Assembly: GCF_003432485.1 (NCBI RefSeq)
Contig: NZ_QVNQ01000008.1
Coordinates: forward strand, 62,001 to 126,000
Length of the DNA stretch: 64,000 nucleotides
Direction: 5' to 3'
Origin: Actinomadura spongiicola
Lineage (GTDB): Bacteria; Actinomycetota; Actinomycetes; Streptosporangiales; Streptosporangiaceae
A program made the position numbers and the translations under genes. Positions 35,220-43,133 of the stretch are shown in pieces. The notes under the pieces are model-generated. The model ran no database searches. It had not been told where the DNA came from and saw nothing but the letters and a program-made list of their open reading frames with translations. Every line of letters begins with the position of its first letter. Position 1 is the first letter of the stretch.

Positions 35220-36125
35220 CTACGAAATCCTCACCAGTGTGGTCTTATTCATCCAGCCGATCTTGTCAGCGGCGGCCTTGGTCGTCACGGCCAGATAGGT
35301 AATACCATCTCTTGGGTTGCGCCAAGTCGTGCAGTATGGACCAACTTCATCACCACTTTCCTTTTCCTTCAGTGAGCGCTCGCTGGAATCCGGGTTCTCG
35401 AAGACACGAGCCGACGACCTGACTACCTCCCACTGGCAGCCGCGTTTCAATTCTGTGGGCTGTGGGGGTACGGAAGGTTGGGCGACCGGGGCCGGCGCAG
35501 TCTTTTGAGGTTCCACCGGGGCTGCCGGTGCGGTGCGGGTTGGCGATGGAACGGGGGCCGCTGACGTAGGTCGCAGACTGGTGGACGCGTCAGGCGGACG
35601 GGGCTGGAAAGTGGGCTCCGGGTTGTGTTTGGGCTGAGCGACCGGCGCGGTCGCGGATGTCGGCGGCTCGGACACAGTATCTCTGAAGTGCAAACCGATC
35701 CATGCTCCGATGAGGATTGCTATGGCGAGGCCGCCAGCGGCGGGGACGGCCAACCGATGGTTCTTTATCTTGACCACCAGTTCGTTCTCGAAGCGGTGGC
35801 GATAGACCTTTGAACGAGCAGGCGGCTCGGCTGGCTCGTCGGACGATTGATTGGCCGCTTTCCGTTCGGCCAGGACCTCCTCAACGCGTTTGAGCAGGTC
35901 ACGCCGAAGCCGACCGCGAACACTCTCATCCAGATCTAGAATTTTTTGGAGCATCGCCGACGGAACACCATTCTTGCGGCCTCCGTTCTCGTAAGCACTC
36001 CAGGTCTTGGCTTTAAATCCGGTCGCCTCCTCGAACTCCCTCAGAGTCAGACCGGTGGACTCCCTCACGTCCCTCAGGAGCTTTGCAATCTCCTCCGGAG
36101 AGGTCGGAGTCGTGTCAGCAGCCAT
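35220..36125 (-). CDS. Membrane-anchored XRE-type HTH protein with a C-terminal C-W-PYC domain
   Basis: 301 residues from ATG 36125 (strong AAAAGGAGA site). An XRE helix-turn-helix fills about residues 10-75 (LLRDVRESTGLTLREFEEAT ... TWSAYENG). A single membrane segment at about 125-146 (LAVPAAGGLAIAILIGAWIG) puts the DNA-binding part in the cytoplasm. A Pro/Ala/Thr linker leads to an outer domain (about 230-301): CQWEVVRSSARVFENP, PYCTTW, AADKIGWM. The same domain occurs in the secreted protein encoded next door in the opposite direction. This resembles a membrane-bound regulator sensing something at the surface. The sequence overlaps the third cassette remnant boundary. Confidence 0.8.
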   Translation of the reverse strand: MAADTTPTSPEEIAKLLRDVRESTGLTLREFEEATGFKAKTWSAYENGGRKNGVPSAMLQKILDLDESVRGRLRRDLLKRVEEVLAERKAANQSSDEPAEPPARSKVYRHRFENELVVKIKNHRLAVPAAGGLAIAILIGAWIGLHFRDTVSEPPTSATAPVAQPKHNPEPTFQPRPPDASTSLRPTSAAPVPSPTRTAPAAPVEPQKTAPAPVAQPSVPPQPTELKRGCQWEVVRSSARVFENPDSSERSLKEKESGDEVGPYCTTWRNPRDGITYLAVTTKAAADKIGWMNKTTLVRIS

Positions 36126-36211
36126 GCATGTCTCCTTTTCTTGTCCCGCGCGCCCCACTCGGGACAAGACACACACGGGAAACCGCAGGTCACAGCGTTT
36201 TTTATCTCGTT

Positions 36212-36222
36212 CACATTTTGTG
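36212..36222. promoter_or_regulatory. CACA-TTT-TGTG dyad
   Basis: An 11-bp perfect palindrome in the middle of the 179-bp divergent gap between the HTH and secreted genes. Candidate binding site for the HTH protein and shared control of both genes. Confidence 0.45.
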
Positions 36223-36304
36223 TGGCGGGACATTCCGCTCACTGCAACTCTTGAAGTCGTGGGCGTGAACCTCACGGCCACATAGTCTCCCAGAAGGGAA
36301 TGCC

Positions 36305-36751
36305 ATGGAGAACGTTTCCACCAATTCGTCCAACAACGGACGGGGCGTACACCGAGCTCTCTCCGGAGCCGTCGGTCTTCTGGTCAGTGGAGCGCTCCTG
36401 GGCGGAGCCGTCGACAGTGTCGCAGCGTCCCCCGTCCCGTCGCCGGGCGCGCAGATCAGCACCCATGCCGTCGCTGCCGCGTCCAGCACGGCGAAGGCGA
36501 AGTGTCCGCGCTGGAAGGTGAAGGGGACCAAGCGGGTGGAGGTGTTCGAGCAGCCCACGAAGATCAAGCACATCAAGCCCAGGAAGGTCTGGAAGCGTCC
36601 CGGCCACGTGGTCAAGTCGCCCTACTGCGCGCGCTGGACCTACTACAACAAGCGCGAGAAGAGGTGGTACACGGCGATCGCCGCTCCCAAGGCGGCCGAC
36701 AACATCGGCTGGATCTGGTCCAGCAAGCTCCGCCGAGTCCGAGCGGCCTGA
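36305..36751 (+). CDS. Secreted protein sharing the C-W-PYC domain
   Basis: 148 residues. A signal peptide (about 1-41, hydrophobic ALSGAVGLLVSGALLGGAVDSVAA) is followed by a lysine-rich domain (about 66-148): CPRWKVKGTKRVEVFEQP, SPYCARWTYYNK, AADNIGWIW. Aligned with the C-terminus of the divergent HTH protein, the shared positions include C-x-W-x-V, VFE-x-P, PYC-x2-W, and AD-x-IGW. Predicted beta-rich, SH3-like. The pair may be a sensor and its soluble relative or ligand. No known family name. Confidence 0.75.
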   Translation: MENVSTNSSNNGRGVHRALSGAVGLLVSGALLGGAVDSVAASPVPSPGAQISTHAVAAASSTAKAKCPRWKVKGTKRVEVFEQPTKIKHIKPRKVWKRPGHVVKSPYCARWTYYNKREKRWYTAIAAPKAADNIGWIWSSKLRRVRAA

Positions 36752-36842
36752 TCCGCCGCCGTCTCGACAAGTCGTCGAAGGCACACGGAAGTCCCGATAA
36801 GGTCACCCGACCATCGGTGATCTCGAAGCGCAGGACAACACG

Positions 36843-36875
36843 GGCTCCGACCAGGGCTTCCTGGTCGGAGCCTTC
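36843..36875 (+). terminator. Perfect 13-bp hairpin terminator
   Basis: GGCTCCGACCAGG, loop GCTT, then its complement, followed by TTCT, 92 bp after the secreted-protein gene. Confidence 0.8.
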
Positions 36876-37018
36876 TGCGCATGAGCAGGACAAACGTCGA
36901 GGCGGCATAGGCAAGCGGTAGCCCCTCAGCCAGAGGAATCGGCGATCCGACGAGAAACCTCCCAGTCCTGAACTCCCCCGCTTCAAACGATCTTTCAGGG
37001 CCATGCTGGACACCGAGG
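36876..37018. other. Intergenic spacer before the right duplicated block
   Basis: With the following block, 36752-37408 holds no gene beyond the terminator and the promoter cassette; no other signal seen. Confidence 0.4.
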
Positions 37019-37408
37019 ACGCCAGGAGGCGGCAGCGGCCGCCCCTGCCGGGGCACCGTGCTGTCGCCGGACACCCGGTGCCCGGACCGAGCCCGCCACC
37101 CCACAATCCGAACATTTGGGACATGTTCGCATCGCTTGAATGGTGGCCCGTCGATATCTGTGTTCGCCATGTTGGGGCCGTTACTCGGGACGATGTGATC
37201 GTTTTCGGGAGATGGAGTCCACTGAGGCGGAGGGCGGGTGCGGTGTGGGTGATCCTGAAGGGTGCAAAGTTTGGACGTGCACGATTTCATAGGGGGCGGT
37301 GTGTCCTTGGATGTCGGCCCCGCGCGTTGAGGGGCACGCCCGGCGAACGGTTTGCTGGACGATCCCGTCCGGGCCGGTTCGCGTCCCCCAACCGGAAGGG
37401 CTGCGAGC
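37019..37408 (+). repeat. Duplicated upstream block, right copy (promoter of toxin-like gene B)
   Basis: About 390 bp matching 32464-32851 with few changes. The hairpin is weakened by one substitution (GGGCACCGTG). The homology continues into the coding region to about 38640 (against about 33835 on the left), after which the two genes differ completely. A GGAAGGG ribosome site precedes GTG 37409. Confidence 0.88.
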
Positions 37409-39232
37409 GTGGGCGTGGAGCACGGCAGCGGGACCGACACCCGTACTGAGAACAGCGACAAGCCGGCCTCGTCCGAACGGCCGTACACGCCCCCGGCCGA
37501 CAATCCCGGCTCGCCCGAGCAGCCATCCCGGTTAGAGAGCCGGGCGCGCGCCCGCGAAGCGCAGCAGGACAACGGTGGCCCGCCGGGCGGGGAACGCCAC
37601 GACAAGCCCCAGACCACCAATGGGCAGCCACGCGAGAGCGGCAAGGACCGCGACTCCGGCGGCGAAGGTGGGGGCGAACGGCCCGGCCCGCGCGACCAGC
37701 AGTACCGCGACATGCCGGGATCACCCGGGCAGCCGTCCCGGCTGGAAAGCCAAGCGCGAGCTCGTGAGGCCCAGCAGGACAACGGAACCCAGCGGGGCGA
37801 AACCAAGGACACCAGCGCCACCACCGGACGGGACCGCGACGACGAACCCGCCGACGCCCGGGCACCCGAAAGCGGCAAGGACCGCGACTCCGGCAACAGC
37901 GAAGCCGGGTCCGAGAGCGGACGGGCCGAACAGCCCGCCACCAGCGAATGGCCCAAACGCGACATGCCGGGATCACCCGAGCAGCCGTCCCGCCTGGAGA
38001 GCCTCGCCCGTGCCCGCGAAGCCCAACAACACGCGGCACAGGACCGCCAGACCGACGGCACCGAACCCGCCACCGACCGTGAGGACGGGCCCGCCACATC
38101 CCGGAACGGCGAAGCGGCCGGTAAACCCGAGACCCTCAGCCAGGACAACGACCAGAGCGAACCGCAGAAGGACGACGGCACCTCCGACGACAGCCGCACC
38201 GCCTCCGGCGAACGCGATCAGGAGGGACCAGCCGCCCGGACCACCGAGGCCGACCGCCCCCAAGACCGGAAACACCAGCCCCTCCCCCGGCAGGACGCCC
38301 CCGAACCCGCCACCACCGAGCAGGACACCCGGGACGCACGCGCCTCCCTGGGCGACAGCGGCGAAACCCCGCCCGAACAGACCGGACAGGCCACCGATCA
38401 GGCATCCCCAGGGCAGCCGGAGACCCGCCCGGACACCACACCAGGCGACCCCCGGCCGGGTGACCACACCACAGAGCCGACACGCGACGCCGAACACACC
38501 CCGCAGGCCCCGGACGGGGACACCGACCACACACCGTCCCCACCCGACAACCGGACCGGCGAACAGGCATCCGCTCCCGAGGGCCAGACCACCGACCAGC
38601 CCACCGGAGCGCAAGAACCCCGCGCCGAAAACGACGCCCAAGACAACGACCGTGGTAAGAAAGCCGAAGACGACAACACCGAGCCGGCGATCCAAGAGAC
38701 TGAACACTCCGGCCAATCCGGTGAAACGACGAAATCTGGCAAAAAGTTAGCTTCCCATGAAGAAAAGTCGACAGAAATCGAGCCTAGCCGCTACAAGGAA
38801 CGCATCACCATCCCTGTTGACAGCGACGGCAAGCCGATTCCATCGAGTCGCCATGAGGTTCACACCGATACGCCGGGACGCGGCGAGCTCCGCCGCCCCG
38901 AGGACGACCCCGCAGACCGCGACCCGCGCGAGCGAGACCCCGAGCGGCCGCGTAGTCCTAGGGACCTACGCCGGGAGATGATGGAGGCCGGCCCAACCTT
39001 CAAGAAGGACGTCAACGAGACCGCCAAGCCTGCGCTCGAACAATTCGATGCACGTCCCCCAAAGTCACAGCCATGCATTGGTCGTAACATTTCGGACCAT
39101 ATCAACAGCGTGGAACAGCCACTCAAGGCTGGCGACGCACTGGTCGGTATCATCGGCAGCGTCATCTTGGGGACGGAACTAGTTCGTCTAGGTTTCGGCT
39201 TGAGGAAACGATCTAGGAACAAGGAAGAATGA
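37409..39232 (+). CDS. Polymorphic-toxin-like protein B with a different C-terminus
   Basis: 607 residues, same GTG context as protein A. The disordered N-terminal region (about 1-410) has three copies (about 38, 108, 192) of QPSRLES-ARARE, versus two in A, each beginning in a MPGSP-(G/E)-type lead. The tail after about residue 415 is unrelated to A: acidic and charged (RERDPERPRSPRDLRREMME), then PCIGRN, and a single membrane segment near the end (about 574-598, ALVGIIGSVILGTELVRLGFG) capped by basic LRKRSRNKEE. It overlaps the next gene by ATGA. It may be a membrane-acting effector, or a toxin whose catalytic domain was lost. Confidence 0.65.
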   Translation: MGVEHGSGTDTRTENSDKPASSERPYTPPADNPGSPEQPSRLESRARAREAQQDNGGPPGGERHDKPQTTNGQPRESGKDRDSGGEGGGERPGPRDQQYRDMPGSPGQPSRLESQARAREAQQDNGTQRGETKDTSATTGRDRDDEPADARAPESGKDRDSGNSEAGSESGRAEQPATSEWPKRDMPGSPEQPSRLESLARAREAQQHAAQDRQTDGTEPATDREDGPATSRNGEAAGKPETLSQDNDQSEPQKDDGTSDDSRTASGERDQEGPAARTTEADRPQDRKHQPLPRQDAPEPATTEQDTRDARASLGDSGETPPEQTGQATDQASPGQPETRPDTTPGDPRPGDHTTEPTRDAEHTPQAPDGDTDHTPSPPDNRTGEQASAPEGQTTDQPTGAQEPRAENDAQDNDRGKKAEDDNTEPAIQETEHSGQSGETTKSGKKLASHEEKSTEIEPSRYKERITIPVDSDGKPIPSSRHEVHTDTPGRGELRRPEDDPADRDPRERDPERPRSPRDLRREMMEAGPTFKKDVNETAKPALEQFDARPPKSQPCIGRNISDHINSVEQPLKAGDALVGIIGSVILGTELVRLGFGLRKRSRNKEE

Positions 39233-39675
39233 CCATAAACGATAGGCAAGTCGAAGCCCTGCATGTTCAACTCGCGGGACGACCCGCAGAAGAGCACCTT
39301 CGGCTGTTCAACGCACTCGACGAGACCGATCACATCGGATACGCGGCGCTGCTCGCCGCCGGACTCTTCGAAGCGATCCAGCGGCGCTTTGTCAAAGACG
39401 GCAAAGTTGCGGATCGTTCTGAGGTCATCGACTTCATCGCTACGGTACGCGCAAGAAGTGAGTCTTCTCCGGACGAAGTAAACCCCGACGTGGCAGAGCG
39501 AATCATCCTGCATGCACTGGGCCAAGGTTCGCTTTCCGGGATAGATAGCAGCGCTATTACACGCCACCAAATCATCTTGTTGGCCGGTTTGGTGGCACAG
39601 GCCCGCTACAACGAAGCTGAACTCAATGCCTTCATGAGAAAGATTTGTGCGGACGCGGAAGAGATGCTTGAATAG
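39229..39675 (+). CDS. All-helical protein, family A (paralogue 2 of 3)
   Basis: 148 residues starting in the stop of gene B (ATGA), so translationally coupled. It aligns over its length with the other two members of the family (GYAALLAAGLFEAIQRRF, VIDFIATVRARSE, VNPDVAERI). GC is low for this chromosome. Position right after a toxin-like gene suggests an immunity or accessory role; no function known. Confidence 0.72.
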   Translation: MTINDRQVEALHVQLAGRPAEEHLRLFNALDETDHIGYAALLAAGLFEAIQRRFVKDGKVADRSEVIDFIATVRARSESSPDEVNPDVAERIILHALGQGSLSGIDSSAITRHQIILLAGLVAQARYNEAELNAFMRKICADAEEMLE

Positions 39676-40184
39676 TGGACTATTCAGCCGTCGAAATTCG
39701 CGAGAAAAATATCCTGGCGTTACGGGCGTTCCTCTTGGAGGGGCCGGTGACGTGGGCGTCCCTACAAAGCGAGATGCAAAAGGACGATGAGACGGCGGCA
39801 GGCTACATGTCGCTGCTCTATGGGGCATTTAACGTCGCGGTGCGCCGAAAATTCGCACCAGCCTACACCGTAGGCGACATCGTGCGTTTCGTAGCCGAGC
39901 TACGGATCAAGTCCGGCGAGGAGGCAGGTCTGATCAACCCGCTCGTGGCCGAGGACATGATCCGCCGTGCCATCGGCGCACCCCCGTTAAAAGACGGTGG
40001 CCCGGACGACGTGAGCCTCGCCCTTCATGCCGAGGTCTACGTCCTCCTCTACCTCATCACCGAAGCCGATCTCGGTCGAGCGGAGTTGGAGCAGTTTATT
40101 GATGAGGCTGTCGCGTACACCGAGGAGTGGCTGGTGGCGCGGCGGGCCGAGGCGTCTGCTGCGCCTTCCTCGGGGACGGTCTGA
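39675..40184 (+). CDS. All-helical protein, family A (paralogue 3 of 3)
   Basis: 169 residues. The GTG start shares its G with the TAG stop of the previous gene, so the three genes B, paralogue 2 and paralogue 3 are one tightly coupled operon. The closest relative is the protein at 27408-27902 (identical-looking blocks DDETAAGY, GLINPLVAED, about 60% identity by eye over the aligned part). No signal or membrane segments; Ala/Glu-rich tail. Confidence 0.75.
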   Translation: MDYSAVEIREKNILALRAFLLEGPVTWASLQSEMQKDDETAAGYMSLLYGAFNVAVRRKFAPAYTVGDIVRFVAELRIKSGEEAGLINPLVAEDMIRRAIGAPPLKDGGPDDVSLALHAEVYVLLYLITEADLGRAELEQFIDEAVAYTEEWLVARRAEASAAPSSGTV

Positions 40185-40646
40185 GAGCGGCGGCCTGGAG
40201 AGAGCGACCGGCCCCGGTGTCCGCCAAGGTTCACTGGATGCGTTCACTTGCGGCGAGTCAGGTTCTGGGAGGCCGGATAAAACCGACACGCCGCATATGA
40301 ACGAACCTTGCCGTTCACGCACTAGCGAGGCGGGGGCGCAGTTGGGAGAGATCGGCCTGCTTGTCTGCATGTGGTTGTTCTGGACGGTTCGGCCGGTATG
40401 CGGTGAAGGATAGGGCGCGAACGCTTGAATTCGAATCCGGCATTTGCTGCTATTCGGTGATATTGGTGTCGGCCGAGTGGGCTTGAATCTATGGTGCTCG
40501 AATCGTGGACGTGCTGATTTTCGATCCCGCGCTTACATGTCGCGACTTTGACTGAGCGTGACCATATGATTGCTCGATAGTCGAAGGATCGCACAACGTT
40601 AGCGATCACCACGGGTCGTGTCCGACGCGATATCGGGAGGACGATC
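40185..40646. promoter_or_regulatory. Intergenic region with a dyad before the XRE/DUF5753 gene
   Basis: 462 bp without a gene. A dyad GATCGC-n9-GCGATC (40587-40607) lies 40 bp before the XRE start and is a good autoregulatory site candidate. Confidence 0.45.
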
Positions 40647-41528
40647 ATGCCAAGCCCCTACCTCCGCCGCCGTCAGTTGGCAGTCGAGATCCGCAAACTC
40701 CGCGAAAGCCGTGGCCTCACCACCGACGCCCTGGCCAACCTGATGTACTACACCCGCTCGAAGATCTCCAGGCTGGAAAACGCCCAGGGACGCCCTGACG
40801 TGGCCGAGATCCTCAAGATCCTGGACCTCCTCGAAGTGACCGGCAACCAGTACGACAAGCTCTTCAAGCTAACCCGCGAGGCCGCAGAAAGGGGCTGGTG
40901 GGACCGGTACGGCATGTCGATGGGCTCCCGCCAGAAACTCTACGCGGACCTCGAGTACAGCGCCGACACTGTCCGCGAGTACAACCAGACCGTGATGCCT
41001 GCCGTCCTCCAGGCCCCCGAGTTCATATCCGCTCTCGTTGACCTAGATAGATGCCACGGAGAGCTCGACTACCTTCCAGAGCGCATGACCGAAGCGCGTA
41101 TGCGACGGCAAAGCGAGCTACTTCGGCCAGGAGGCCCGTCCTACGAGACCGTCCTAGACGAGTGCGTGATTCATAGACTCTCCGTACCCCCGCGAGCGAA
41201 GATCGCCCAACTCCGGCACATGGTCGAAGTGGTTGCGGAGCACGAACGAATCACCGTCCGTGTACTTCGCTACGACGCCAGTGTCCCGGGAGGGTTCCTG
41301 CCGAAGTCAGCGTTCTACCTCTACACATTCGCAGAACCAGGCGACTCACCGATCGCAGTGATCGACACCGTCACCGTCGATCACGTCGTTACCCAGCGCG
41401 GTGAGGTGGGACGCTACGCGGGAATGTACGATCGTCTCCGTGAGGCGGCCCTGTCCCGGGAAGACAGCACGACCTTTCTCGATCAGGTAGCCAACAGGCT
41501 CTCCGACCAGACAGGATCGATGCCATGA
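40647..41528 (+). CDS. XRE-family regulator with DUF5753 domain
   Basis: 293 residues, GGGAGGACGATC before ATG. The XRE helix-turn-helix (about 8-65: EIRKLRESRGLTTDALANL then YTRSKISRLENAQGRPD) is followed by the DUF5753 domain with its marker GWWDRY and Y-x-DLE-(Y)-SADTVREYNQTVMPAVLQ. Such proteins pair with DUF397 proteins, and two intact DUF397 genes follow immediately. Together they are a development/antibiotic regulation module in streptomycetes and relatives. The dyad in the upstream gap fits autoregulation. Confidence 0.92.
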   Translation: MPSPYLRRRQLAVEIRKLRESRGLTTDALANLMYYTRSKISRLENAQGRPDVAEILKILDLLEVTGNQYDKLFKLTREAAERGWWDRYGMSMGSRQKLYADLEYSADTVREYNQTVMPAVLQAPEFISALVDLDRCHGELDYLPERMTEARMRRQSELLRPGGPSYETVLDECVIHRLSVPPRAKIAQLRHMVEVVAEHERITVRVLRYDASVPGGFLPKSAFYLYTFAEPGDSPIAVIDTVTVDHVVTQRGEVGRYAGMYDRLREAALSREDSTTFLDQVANRLSDQTGSMP

Positions 41529-41713
41529 CCGAGAACTTTTCCTCCTGGCGCAAGTCACGTCACAGCGAACCGAACGGCGGATGCATTGAAGCTGGTCGAG
41601 CCAGCGACGGCACAATCGGAGTCCGAGACACCAAGCTCGATCACAGCCCCATCCTCGAGTTCTCCACCCCCGAGTGGGCACAACTCCTTGAACGTATCCG
41701 CCGTGACGCCTAA
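41525..41713 (+). CDS. DUF397 domain protein 1
   Basis: 62 residues, starting in the stop of the XRE gene (ATGA). The family markers WRKSRHSEPNGGCIEAGRA and GTIGVRDTKL are intact. It acts with the XRE/DUF5753 partner. Confidence 0.9.
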   Translation: MTENFSSWRKSRHSEPNGGCIEAGRASDGTIGVRDTKLDHSPILEFSTPEWAQLLERIRRDA

Positions 41714-41732
41714 GCCAAGAAGGATCACGGAC

Positions 41733-41921
41733 ATGACCCAGATGTTCCACGGCTGGCGCAAGTCACGCCACAGCGAACCCAACGGCCACTGCATCGAGGT
41801 GGGCCGAGCAATCCACGGAACCATCGGAGTCCGCGACACCAAGCTTCACCACAGCCCCATCCTCGAGTTCTCACCGGCCGAATGGGCTCGTTTCCTCGAG
41901 CACATTCGTCGTGGCACCTGA
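41733..41921 (+). CDS. DUF397 domain protein 2
   Basis: 62 residues, AAGAAGGAT upstream of ATG 41733. Sequence WRKSRHSEPNGHCIEVGRA and GTIGVRDTKL: a near duplicate of the first DUF397 gene, 19 bp downstream. Local tandem duplication. Confidence 0.9.
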   Translation: MTQMFHGWRKSRHSEPNGHCIEVGRAIHGTIGVRDTKLHHSPILEFSPAEWARFLEHIRRGT

Positions 41922-41934
41922 CAGGATTGGGTAC

Positions 41935-42040
41935 GTGACGAAGACCTTCCACGGCTGGCGCAAGTCACGGCACAGCAACCCTGACGGCGGGTGCGTCGAG
42001 GTGGCCCGTAGCCACAGGGGCACCATCGGCATCCGCGATC
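41935..42040 (+). pseudogene. Truncated DUF397 gene 3
   Basis: GTG 41935, AGGA upstream. The first ~34 codons are canonical (FHGWRKSRHSNPDGGCVEVAR, GTIGIRD), then the gene stops being DUF397 exactly where the helicase remnant on the other strand ends. The frame runs on for nearly 200 codons of antisense helicase and is not meaningful. Confidence 0.75.
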
Positions 42041-42942
42041 ACCCGGTCCGGTCGCACGTCCGCGCCGAACAGCCTGGACGCGACGGCCGCGATACGCGTT
42101 CGGGCCTCTGCGAACGTCGCGCCCGTCGCCATGGTGGCCGAGGTGCCGACGCACTGGAGGCCGGGCGCGTCGCAGGCGTCCCGCAGTCGCCGGACCAGCA
42201 TCGCGACGTCCGCGCCCTGCCGTCCCCGGTAGGTGTGCAGCTCGTCCAGGATGAGGAGCCGCAGGCCCTGCGCGGCGCCGATGAGCTGCTGCCGCTCGAC
42301 CGGGCGGGTCAGCAGGTACTCCAGCATCACGTAGTTGGTCAGCAGAATGTCCGGCTTGCGGCGCAGGATCCGGTCGCGTTCCTCCTCGCCCTCCTGGCCG
42401 GTGTAGCGGGCGAACGTCACGGGCCGGTCGTCGGCGGCCATGCCCCACGTCAGGTACTTCTCCAGCTCGTGGAGCTGGCTGTTGGCCAGGGCGTTCATGG
42501 GGTAGACGACGATCGCCTTGATCCGGCCGGGCTCCGGGTCGCGCAGGATGGAGTCGACGATGGGGACGATGTAAGTGAGGCTCTTGCCGGACCCGGTGCC
42601 GGTCGTCAGGACGTAGCTGTCACCTGACTTCGGGGCCTCGATCGCGTCCCGCTGGTGCCGGTGAAGGGTGAGCGTGCGGGCGCCGTCGTCGGCCTCGTGC
42701 TTCTTCGCGCGGAAGAAGCGTGCGCAGTGGGGGTGCAGCACGTCCCGCGCGACGAGCTCGGTGACGGTGCCGCCGGGCTCGAAGTTCGGGTTGAGCGACA
42801 GCCAGGGGTCGGGCCAGCGGACCTTGTCCTCCTGCTCGTCCCGCAGATGGTCGGCGATCTTCACGTCGCGGACCTGGACAAGGGAGGAGGTGAATTCCGA
42901 ATAGTCCTTGATCAGCCGGTCGTGCACGCCGAAGACGTCCAT
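42031..42942 (-). pseudogene. 5' fragment of a large DEAD/DEAH helicase (defence-island type)
   Basis: About 300 residues from ATG 42942 (GGGAGGGGCGGG upstream). The opening MDVFGVHDRLIKDYSEF, WPDPWLSLNPNF, then Walker A LTTGTGSGKSLTY, YPMNALANSQ, LTNYVMLEYLLTRP, DELHTYRGRQGADVAMLVRR and VGTSATM belong to the very large helicases found with DISARM- and DUF1998-type and other defence loci. After motif III the reading frame meets the broken DUF397 gene near 42031-42040; the rest (over 1,000 residues expected) is gone. Not a functional helicase. Confidence 0.75.
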
Positions 42943-43133
42943 CCCGCCCCTCCCGTTCACGGCTCCTCAAATGAGGCCCCGGAAAGCCGCCGGGTGACAA
43001 GCTTCCGGGAAACCGTGGCCGCCCGCGGGGCGGCCGTCAAACCAGTATGTCTCTTGATCTATCTGTTGATCGAGTTAACACGAATTGGCCCCAGGTGCGC
43101 CTCGGGAATGGGTGTTCGTGGTAGGAACTACGC

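Noticed and set aside
36643..38199. 518-codon minus-strand frame opposite toxin-like gene B
   Set aside because: Antisense shadow of the repetitive N-terminal coding region; the same shadow appears opposite gene A.
42041..42627. Extended plus-strand frame continuing the DUF397 gene 3
   Set aside because: After codon ~35 it is only the antisense of the helicase fragment.
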